Shown: positions 56,799 to 64,000 of the stretch, piece after piece
Layout: each line of letters begins with the position of its first letter
How positions within the stretch are numbered: the first letter of the stretch is position 1
NCBI GenBank assembly: GCA_029775925.1
Contig: JARVKB010000004.1
Coordinates: forward strand, 1-64,000
Direction: 5' to 3'
DNA length: 64,000 nucleotides
DNA from: Nitrososphaeria archaeon
GTDB lineage: Archaea > Thermoproteota > Nitrososphaeria > Nitrososphaerales > JACAEJ01
The notes under the pieces: generated by a model
What the model saw: only the letters and a program-made list of their open reading frames with translations
The model's database searches: none
Told to the model about the DNA's origin: nothing
Translations under genes and position numbers: made by a program

Positions 56799-57368
56799 TT
56801 AAACAATTAACACCATTCCATATACGTCAAAATCTTCGGTTGTAGAAGTATGCACTTTGGTCTTATATCCAGCTTTTCTTACAGTCTCATCCACATCTAT
56901 CCCTAAAGATTCCATAGCTGGTCTGGCAATATTAGGATTCTTACACTTCCCTGGTTGAAGAACGCACTCATCACATAAAAGGCAAGGTCCACAAACTGTA
57001 GCAAAAGCTGATTGATACCCAGATAGGAAGATCTGTCTCTCTAACTCTGCAGCTGTTTTTTGTAATATTACCATGTTTTTTATTGAGTGAGTTCCACTTT
57101 GAAAGACGCCTTCTGGTACTTTTGATGAAAAGCGCATAGTGAATAGAAGCGCCCAGTTGTATTCTTTAATGAATTTTCTTGTCTGGTCTGGTGTGGGACT
57201 AAAGGGTGGGCAAGTTAAATAATGATTATAGAAAGGACAACCATACTGGCATTTAAGCCTTGTTCTATCATTTATGACTATATTATCTGTGCTTATGATC
57301 TTTGCATCGAATGCTCCAAGCTTTCTTGCCAATTCACAAAACTTTGTCAAATCTTCTAGAATTTCCAT
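56799..57368 (-). CDS. DUF2284-type Cys-rich metal-binding protein
   Basis: CQYGCPFYNHYLTCPPFSPTPDQTRKFIKEYNWALL...CGPCLLCDECVLQPGKCKNPNIARPAMESLGIDV. Confidence 0.8.
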   Translation of the reverse strand: MEILEDLTKFCELARKLGAFDAKIISTDNIVINDRTRLKCQYGCPFYNHYLTCPPFSPTPDQTRKFIKEYNWALLFTMRFSSKVPEGVFQSGTHSIKNMVILQKTAAELERQIFLSGYQSAFATVCGPCLLCDECVLQPGKCKNPNIARPAMESLGIDVDETVRKAGYKTKVHTSTTEDFDVYGMVLIV

Positions 57369-57764
57369 AGTTAATTTCTTTTCTGAGATTTTGATTTAAA
57401 GTTTATGTCAAATATCCATTATAAGCATTAATAATTCTTTTAATTAGAGTTTTACAAACTATACAGAGCCAGTATCAAGAAAAGCCATAATTATTGAGCC
57501 TCTCCGATCTGTTCGTTTTGGCTAGTAAAGACCATGTTAACCCTTCTATTAGCTTTTATAAATGGAGATAAAGCTGATGGAAGCTATAAAAGTAATCATC
57601 TATTAACTGCTCTGCTTCTTCTAGATTATTAAGATGTCATTATAAGCAAAATCCTTTCTATTGAGGATTATACAGTTTATTTGTAATATTCTCTAACAAT
57701 CTGCTTTAGATTTTATTCATATCTTTAAGGATTATATAGCTAAAGCATAGATACTAATGTTAAA

Positions 57765-59054
57765 TTGAAGTTTGTAGCTGAAATAAGGGATCCTGTACAT
57801 GGATATATACATATAACAGATGTAGAAAAAGAAATAATAGATACAAATGTCTTTCAAAGACTGAGAAGAATCAAGCAACTTGCAGGAGCGAATCTAACTT
57901 ATCCTGGCGCCCAGCACACTCGTTTTGAACACTCTTTAGGAGCGATGTATCTTGCTGGTTTAGCTGGTTCTTCTCTTTCATCTAAAATTCATATTTCAGA
58001 CGATAATATACAAGAATTAAGATTATCTGCTCTGCTACACGATATTGGCCACGGTCCTTTTTCTCATCTTTTTGAAGAGGCTTTGACAGAAAAGAGGAAT
58101 ATAACACATGAAGATATTTCAAAAAGGATCATAAAAGAGACGGAGATCAAAGATATATTAAATAAGAATGGCTTTGACCCCGATGACGTATCTGAATTAT
58201 CTTTAGGATTATCTTCAAGGAAGCCCAAATTCATGAACGATATAATTGCAGGAGGTCTGAGCGTTGATATAATGGATTATCTTCTTCGAGACTCTTACTT
58301 TACTGGCGTAGAATATGGTAGAGTGGATGTTCATAGGCTTATCAACTCGTTTGAGATCATAGATGAAAAACTGGCGATGGATCAGGCTGCTCTTTACGCT
58401 TTTGAAGCCTTTACAATAGCTCGTTATGAAATGTTTAAAGCAGTATACTTCCATAAAACAGTAAGAGCAGCCCAAGCAATGCTGGCCCGTTCAATAATCC
58501 TTGCCGATAACGAATTGAACTTGACAGATGTTAGTGATTTGGAAAATTATCTTCAACTTACAGATGAGACAACACTTCTAAAACTTATCGATTTAGAGCC
58601 TAAGAGTAAAGAGTTGATCAGAGCCAAGCAACTTGCCATAGGCTATAGGGATAGGAAGCTTATAAAGTGTGTTTTTGAGAAGATAGTTCAAAGGGAAGAT
58701 AGGTTCATTGAGAAAATTCTCAATCAGAAGAGCATAAGAGACAAGATTGCTACAGAGATTGCTAAGGAAGCGGATATTGATCCTGATCTTGTATTCTTCG
58801 ATGTTCCAACAACTCCTTCTGTTCCTTACACATCGTCACGCCAATCTTTATCATCTATAACTTTAGTCTACAAGACTATAGAAGGCAGGCGCTATGAAAT
58901 CATCCCTGTAAAGAAACTCGCATTAGTCGGAGCCATTACGGGATACATGGACATAATAAGAATATACACACAATCAGAGCATAGATCAAAAGTTGAAAAA
59001 GCTGTAGAAGCTTTCTTTGGCAGGGAAGGGTATGCCACTAAGGTATCTATGTAA
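57765..59054 (+). CDS. HD-domain phosphohydrolase (dNTPase/SAMHD1-like)
   Basis: IRDPVHGYIHIT, QRLRRIKQLAGANLTYPGAQHTRFEHSLGAMYLA, LLHDIGHGPFSHLFE; TTG start. Confidence 0.85.
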   Translation: MKFVAEIRDPVHGYIHITDVEKEIIDTNVFQRLRRIKQLAGANLTYPGAQHTRFEHSLGAMYLAGLAGSSLSSKIHISDDNIQELRLSALLHDIGHGPFSHLFEEALTEKRNITHEDISKRIIKETEIKDILNKNGFDPDDVSELSLGLSSRKPKFMNDIIAGGLSVDIMDYLLRDSYFTGVEYGRVDVHRLINSFEIIDEKLAMDQAALYAFEAFTIARYEMFKAVYFHKTVRAAQAMLARSIILADNELNLTDVSDLENYLQLTDETTLLKLIDLEPKSKELIRAKQLAIGYRDRKLIKCVFEKIVQREDRFIEKILNQKSIRDKIATEIAKEADIDPDLVFFDVPTTPSVPYTSSRQSLSSITLVYKTIEGRRYEIIPVKKLALVGAITGYMDIIRIYTQSEHRSKVEKAVEAFFGREGYATKVSM

Positions 59055-59216
59055 AAATTCGATAATAAGGGAAGCGATATTTGAAGGAGTATAAGTGATA
59101 GTAGCATCAAAATATGAAGAAGTTCATTTTTAATGAACTAAATCCTATAGATTAAGTATATCCCAAAATAAAGATGAAAAACATGATGCGAAGATAATAG
59201 CAAGGTGAATTAAAAT

Positions 59217-59495
59217 GAAAAGCTCAGAGCGAAAGTGCTTAATAGAAAAGCCTGTAATCCAAAAAACAAACTAGATCGAATATTAGAAACACTAGCATTT
59301 GCAGCTAGGACAAAGCATTGTTGATATCGGAGCTGGAGGCGGTTATTTCTCTATTCGATTTGCTGATGTAGTAAGAATAGAAGGACAGGCATGCGTAGTA
59401 GATACAAATAGAATTCTTGGAAACTATCAGAAATAGTGCTAAGGAGAAAAGGATTGAATAATGTTAAAACAATCCCTGCCTATAGGTGGTAAATT
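59217..59495 (+). pseudogene. Class I SAM-dependent methyltransferase remnant
   Basis: LDRILETLAFA... and in another frame LGQSIVDIGAGGGYFSIRFADVVRIEGQACVVDTN, interrupted by stops. Confidence 0.6.
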
Positions 59496-59529
59496 AATTT
59501 TTGTCCAATTATTTTTGCTGTTTAATCAA

Positions 59530-60189
59530 CTAAATTTCCATTCCGCCACAAAATTTCGTTATGTATTCTACTGCTATATTTTTAGCATTTATCAAACTAT
59601 CTTTGCTTATTCCAGGAACGCCACATACCATTAGCAAAACATTCCTTGTTTTCTCATTCAATTTAGACTCGTCGGCATCTCTGTATGGGTAAATTGCCAC
59701 CAACTTTACATCATCTGAGACTACTATTTCTCCCCCTTGTAATTCTTTTGGTTTATCCATACCTATGCCAAAGAATTTCTCTCCCTTCCTTGCAAATCTC
59801 ATGACTAAGTTACCTTGAACTTTATCTTCATCGAAGGCAGCTAACGCTATTTCAGTCTTTATAGATGCAAGATTATAAGCATCTACTATATTGTTTATGC
59901 TAGGTATAGATTTGCCTCCGAGAATCCTTCTTATCAAAGCTTCAGCAGCAGGTCTAACCTTGGTAGGATCTATGCCAACTCTCCAGAAGAAATCTCTATA
60001 AGCTCTAAAAGTTGGTAAATCTCTTAATCTCTCAATATCATACTTTTCTTTTACTTCTTTTATGATCTTATCCTTGAAAACTTCCAAATCAGTATTGCTT
60101 TTTTCAACTTTTACTCCTTTTATACTGGTGATAAGGGCTTGTAAACCAGTAAAACGCTCTGCCAAATCTGGCAAGATTTTTAATTCCAT
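59530..60189 (-). CDS. B3/B4 tRNA-binding domain protein
   Basis: LPTFRAYRDFFWRVGIDPTKVRPAAEALIRRILGGKSIPSINNIVDAYNLASIKTEIALAAFD. Confidence 0.75.
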   Translation of the reverse strand: MELKILPDLAERFTGLQALITSIKGVKVEKSNTDLEVFKDKIIKEVKEKYDIERLRDLPTFRAYRDFFWRVGIDPTKVRPAAEALIRRILGGKSIPSINNIVDAYNLASIKTEIALAAFDEDKVQGNLVMRFARKGEKFFGIGMDKPKELQGGEIVVSDDVKLVAIYPYRDADESKLNEKTRNVLLMVCGVPGISKDSLINAKNIAVEYITKFCGGMEI

Positions 60190-60224
60190 AAAACTTTGGT
60201 GTTAACGATAAAATAAAAACTTAT

Positions 60225-60623
60225 TCAATATATTATCACAGAACCGTTGCTTCCATTCACCATAAGAAAATCTCCTTTTCTGATAAGAGATAATCCTTCA
60301 ACCATATCTACAAGGGGTATTTTAGCAATAGCGCAGCCAGAGACGGTGATACTGTCAGATCTTAGGTTGATAATTGCAGAAGGTGCTTTATCATTTTTCT
60401 TCAACCTATAAAGAACATAGGCTCCAACACTACTGCCAATACTATAAGGGAATATTAAGACCTTTTTATCTATACTAGATCCAAAGAGTTCATGATGCCT
60501 ATCGATAATCTTGCCTTGCTCGGGGTTTACACCTTCTAGAAAAGATATAGGAGATTTTGAAATTAATGCTTTGCCAGATCCTAAACCATCAACAAGGCCT
60601 CTCCCTCTAAACACACCTTTCAT
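60225..60623 (-). CDS. Aconitase X swivel domain (DUF126), phosphomevalonate dehydratase small subunit
   Basis: RGRGLVDGLGSGKALIS, SISFLEGVNPEQGKIIDRHHELFG, LIFPYSIGSSVGAYVLYRLKKNDKAPSAIINL. Confidence 0.85.
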   Translation of the reverse strand: MKGVFRGRGLVDGLGSGKALISKSPISFLEGVNPEQGKIIDRHHELFGSSIDKKVLIFPYSIGSSVGAYVLYRLKKNDKAPSAIINLRSDSITVSGCAIAKIPLVDMVEGLSLIRKGDFLMVNGSNGSVIIY

Positions 60624-60624
60624 A

Positions 60625-61338
60625 TCATTTAAAACTCTCCTTTAGAATTTCATTGCTATCTTTAAGATTTATTTTAACTTTATGGAATCTTTTAATGTAA
60701 TGGGCGGCTTTGCATGAATTTGTAGCAATTCTTTCAACTTCAAGACTTGAGATTATGGGCGTAAAAACAGCGCAAGTATTACAAATGAATTTTGCTCCCG
60801 CTTTTTCGATTTTGTTAATATAACCTTTTCTCTTTGCTTCTTCGTAAGTCTTTCTCGAACAGAATATTAAGCATTTTTTATTTAATTTTTTATCTCCAAT
60901 AAATTCAGAGATTTCATTTATCTCATCGACATTAAGATGTGGACAACCTAAAATTATTACATCTCCCTTTTCAACATCATTAAGCTCGTCGTAAACATCT
61001 TTTAGTTCATAATTAGTAAAATCTATTCTTTCAATTTTATTCATATCATCATTCATCGTGAACATTCCAGAAGCTCCTGATGTTCCTATAGCTGCACAGA
61101 TAGCTTTAGCTTCGGATGAATTTAGATTTTTTATGTTTTGAAAAGCTATAGTTCCTCTTGTAATCTTTCCAGCAAAATATCCCAAAAGACCAAATTTCAC
61201 CGAACCTGAAAACTTATCAATTTTAATTCGAATTGAGAGATTTGGTTTTCTTAATTCATCGATATGCAATTCTGAATAAGGAGTTTTACCAGTAATTGCG
61301 CTTGCTAGAGCGCTTAAAGCGCTCTCACGACTATTCAT
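60625..61338 (-). CDS. Aconitase X catalytic domain, C-terminal part (phosphomevalonate dehydratase large subunit)
   Basis: MNSRESALSALASAITGKTPYSELH, CPHLNVDEI, FICNTCAVFTPI, ATNSCKAAHYI; starts immediately after an in-frame TAG. Confidence 0.82.
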   Translation of the reverse strand: MNSRESALSALASAITGKTPYSELHIDELRKPNLSIRIKIDKFSGSVKFGLLGYFAGKITRGTIAFQNIKNLNSSEAKAICAAIGTSGASGMFTMNDDMNKIERIDFTNYELKDVYDELNDVEKGDVIILGCPHLNVDEINEISEFIGDKKLNKKCLIFCSRKTYEEAKRKGYINKIEKAGAKFICNTCAVFTPIISSLEVERIATNSCKAAHYIKRFHKVKINLKDSNEILKESFK

Positions 61339-61788
61339 CTAACCTAGAATAGAGTTTGCATAAATAGATGCTGAACTCTCGGCCCAGCTTACATGACTGC
61401 CTTTTGGTGGTAGATAGAAACCTTCGTAAGGTGTACATGTAAAAGATTCGACCACTCCTAATCTTTTATAGGCTTCAATTATCTTTGTCTGTTCTGAAAT
61501 ATAATCATTATCGAGATTAAAATCATATGGATTTTGGGCATCTAATCCAGCAGGATTTACAGTAGTAGGAACAGAAACCCTGGCTTTAAGACTAACATTC
61601 TCCAGGAAATCTTTTCCATAATCCCCAATAGTTGAATATGAAACTCCTGACACATGGGCTGATGAAATTTTAATTAAATGGCTCGCACCAGTTAAACGCC
61701 CTATGGATGACAATATTCTGTAAGCAATCTCAAGAGCTTCTCCGTACTCTCCTTCAAGCGCTCGCTCTTCATAATTATTAAGGTACAA
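61339..61788 (-). CDS. Aconitase X catalytic domain, N-terminal part (phosphomevalonate dehydratase large subunit)
   Basis: MYLNNYEERALEGEYGEALEIAYRILSSIGRLTGASHLIKISSAHVSGVSYSTIGDYG...CTPYEGFYLPPKGSHVSWAESSASIYANSILG-stop. Confidence 0.82.
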   Translation of the reverse strand: MYLNNYEERALEGEYGEALEIAYRILSSIGRLTGASHLIKISSAHVSGVSYSTIGDYGKDFLENVSLKARVSVPTTVNPAGLDAQNPYDFNLDNDYISEQTKIIEAYKRLGVVESFTCTPYEGFYLPPKGSHVSWAESSASIYANSILG

Positions 61789-61890
61789 TACCCGCCGCCA
61801 AAATTGGATAATTTTTGTTTCTAATAAGCATAAATTCTTTTATTACTTTTAAATACATATTTTGTTAAGCTCGATCAAACAAAATAATAG

Positions 61891-63252
61891 GTGAATGGTT
61901 TGAATGAAAAAACTAACCCATCAGATTTAAGGTATTTCTTGCAAATGTTGGAACTGGATAACCAATTGATGAAAATAAAGAGGGAAGTATCTTATTTATA
62001 TGAAGCAGCAGCCATCATGAAGAAGTTAGATAAAGGCCCGGTTTTATTCTTTGAAAAGATAAAAGATTCGAACTATCCTTTAGTTAGTGGTTTATGTAGC
62101 ACAAAGGAAAGGATTTGTTCAGCAATTAATATAAATTCAAATGAGTTCAACGAAAAGATTTCATCAGCAATAAAAAATCCAATAAATCCAAGAATTATTG
62201 AGAAGGCCCCATTTAAAGAATGTTCAGAAAAACCAAAATTAAGCGATTTACCAATAATTAAGCACTATGAGAAAGATGCTGGAAGATATATAACGGCAGG
62301 CATAGTCTTTGCAAAAAATATAGAGACAAAGACCCAGAATGCATCAATACATCGCTTACTTCTTCTTGACGATGAACACTTAGTCATAAGAGTGGTAGAG
62401 GGGAGACATCTATGGAAATGCTTACAATTATCGAAGCAAGAAAAAAAACCTCTAGAAGTAGCAATAGCAATAGGAGTCCATCCAGCAATATCATTAGCAG
62501 CCGCGTGTCAAGCGCCTTATGGTGTTGACGAGATGGGGATTGCAAATTATCTTTTAAATAATAATTTGACGATGTCAAAGTGCAATAAAGTAAACTTATT
62601 CGTCCCATCTTGTTCTGAGATAGTTTTAGAGGGTGAATTTATGATGGAGAGGGAAGAGTTAGAATTTATGACAGATATGCTCGGCACGTATGATCATCCT
62701 AGAAAACAACCTGTTATTAGAATAAAAAATATTTCTCATAGAAAAAGTCCAATTTATCAAGGATTATTACCGGCTGGCCGTGAACATCGTTTGCTCATGT
62801 CTCTTCCAGTAGAAGTTAAGCTTTTTCAAGGAGTGAAGAACACAGTGCCATCGACCAAGGTCGTTCATCTTACTGATGGTGGTTGTAATTGGTTACATGC
62901 AGTAATTCAAATAAAAAAATCTTATGAAGGAGAACCAAAAAATGCTATATTGTCGGCCTTTGCCAATCATCCATCATTAAAATTAGCCATAGTTGTTGAT
63001 GATGATATAAATCCATTTGACATAAAAAGTGTGGAGTTTGCTATTGCCACACGATTTCAAGGTGATAAAAGTTTAATTATAATACCTAATACAAAAGGTT
63101 CAAGTTTAGACCCATCGAGCGATCAAGATAACCTTCTTACCACAAAGGTTGGAATAGATGCAACGATAAGTCTTTTCAAGAAAAAAGAAAGGTTTGAGAT
63201 AGCAAAGATACCTGGTGAAGATTTGATGAACATTCAAGAATACATAACTTAA
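61891..63252 (+). CDS. UbiD-family decarboxylase, probable trans-anhydromevalonate 5-phosphate decarboxylase
   Basis: UbiD family: DLRYFLQMLE, YITAGIVFAKN, GVHPAISLAAA, EIVLEGEF, DDDINPFDIKSVEFAIATRFQGDK; divergent from the aconitase X genes. Confidence 0.82.
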   Translation: MNGLNEKTNPSDLRYFLQMLELDNQLMKIKREVSYLYEAAAIMKKLDKGPVLFFEKIKDSNYPLVSGLCSTKERICSAININSNEFNEKISSAIKNPINPRIIEKAPFKECSEKPKLSDLPIIKHYEKDAGRYITAGIVFAKNIETKTQNASIHRLLLLDDEHLVIRVVEGRHLWKCLQLSKQEKKPLEVAIAIGVHPAISLAAACQAPYGVDEMGIANYLLNNNLTMSKCNKVNLFVPSCSEIVLEGEFMMEREELEFMTDMLGTYDHPRKQPVIRIKNISHRKSPIYQGLLPAGREHRLLMSLPVEVKLFQGVKNTVPSTKVVHLTDGGCNWLHAVIQIKKSYEGEPKNAILSAFANHPSLKLAIVVDDDINPFDIKSVEFAIATRFQGDKSLIIIPNTKGSSLDPSSDQDNLLTTKVGIDATISLFKKKERFEIAKIPGEDLMNIQEYIT

Positions 63253-63463
63253 GCTTTATAAAGGCCTTTTACTTCTTCTAATAAACTTCTTATAATTTAG
63301 GCATCTAGGCCTTAAAGTATGTAAGGATGCTATGACAATTAACATCAACCATCATAAATAAACTCTTAAATAATATTTTTAAGAAAACGTCTAAACTTAT
63401 TAGGGCGATTATATTAGAATCATTTTTAGCTTTTATTATTAAAAATTTTTGAAAATGAGCTTT

Positions 63464-63721
63464 TCATTCTTTATTACTTAGAGAGTTAATCGTATTTATT
63501 ATTAAGTTTATTAGCCTCAAATAAGAGTTCATCCCGGCCCTTAATCGGGATATATCTTCTCCTTTTATACTTATGATTAGTTTATCTTTATCATAAGAAG
63601 ATTTAATCAGTAAGTTTGATTTTGGAGCCTTGTCTATGTCAGGTTTTAGAGCATAATAAGCAATTTTAGCCAAATCATTACCTAAGTTAACTTCTATCTT
63701 GGCATCTATTTCATTAATCAT
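63464..63721 (-). CDS. pcc1: KEOPS complex subunit Pcc1
   Basis: ALKPDIDKAP...LIISIKGEDISRLRAGMNSYLRLINLI; next to rpl37ae. Confidence 0.75.
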   Translation of the reverse strand: MINEIDAKIEVNLGNDLAKIAYYALKPDIDKAPKSNLLIKSSYDKDKLIISIKGEDISRLRAGMNSYLRLINLIINTINSLSNKE

Positions 63722-63732
63722 ATTCTTTTCTC

Positions 63733-63963
63733 TTAAGATGGAGAGATTGTTGGAGGAACGATGTCATAAGCTCTTCCTGCAATAGCTAAGCCACACGATT
63801 TACACGCCCATATGCCCTTACCTTTTCTCCTTAAATTCCATGAACCGCATTTAGGACAATTCCTCTTCATCTTTAAAATCCTAAATATTCCGCTATACTT
63901 CTTTCTTAAAGTTGAACCATACTTGGCACCAAGTCCTTTTAATCCTTTATCAGCCTTTGGCAT
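63733..63963 (-). CDS. rpl37ae: 50S ribosomal protein L37Ae
   Basis: GLGAKYGSTLRKKYSGIFRILKMKRNCPKCGSWNLRRKGKGIWACKSCGLAIAGRAY. Confidence 0.9.
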   Translation of the reverse strand: MPKADKGLKGLGAKYGSTLRKKYSGIFRILKMKRNCPKCGSWNLRRKGKGIWACKSCGLAIAGRAYDIVPPTISPS

Positions 63964-64000
63964 TTTTCATGACCTCCTTTTTTATAATTTCTCTTATTTC
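63950..64000 (-). CDS. C-terminal end of an upstream gene, possibly exosome subunit Rrp42 (off the window edge)
   Basis: Minus-strand ...EIREIIKKEVMKNAKG-stop; identity inferred from the usual archaeal rrp42-rpl37ae-pcc1 order. Confidence 0.35.
   Translation of the reverse strand, partial: EIREIIKKEVMKNAKG

Noticed and set aside
60625-61788. Genome-wide UAG recoding/pyrrolysine as the explanation for the AcnX interruption
   Set aside because: Several ordinary genes here end in TAG and no pyl genes were seen; retained only as a local possibility in the finding.
1-64000. CRISPR arrays, transposases, integrases, prophage modules or rRNA
   Set aside because: No regularly spaced repeats and no recognisable mobile-element or rRNA sequences were seen.

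Overview
The window is a low-GC chromosomal segment from an archaeon, probably TACK-like. Archaeal markers include S3Ae, L15e, L37Ae, KEOPS Pcc1, DphB, CofE, RibK/RibL, archaeal YchF, Pth2 and a translin-type protein. Most of it is housekeeping, but several parts stand out. (1) Two distant methyl-transfer loci: a corrinoid protein with a UroD/MtaA-type methyltransferase and a convergent ASKHA/hydantoinase-like + CobW-like operon at 9.7-15.1 kb, and a UroD-type methyltransferase + Cys-rich redox proteins + radical SAM operon at 52.7-56.6 kb. They share an identical 22-nt promoter sequence that is part of a 24-bp perfect palindrome at the second locus, which suggests a common regulator. (2) An ORF resembling eukaryotic ribosomal protein L22e (4678-4944). 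(3) An archaeal mevalonate-pathway cluster whose aconitase-X catalytic subunit is split by a single in-frame TAG followed immediately by ATG. (4) Two tRNA genes (Lys-CUU, Leu-UAA) with insertions outside the usual anticodon-loop intron position. (5) A split glutamate synthase whose amidotransferase ORF has no canonical start upstream of its catalytic Cys, only an AUC behind a GGTGA motif. (6) A decayed ~3 kb island (FmdE, ABC ATPase and CPBP pseudogenes) beside tRNA-Leu. No CRISPR array, rRNA, transposase or phage module was recognised. All family calls come from reading translations and motifs by eye; no database search was run.
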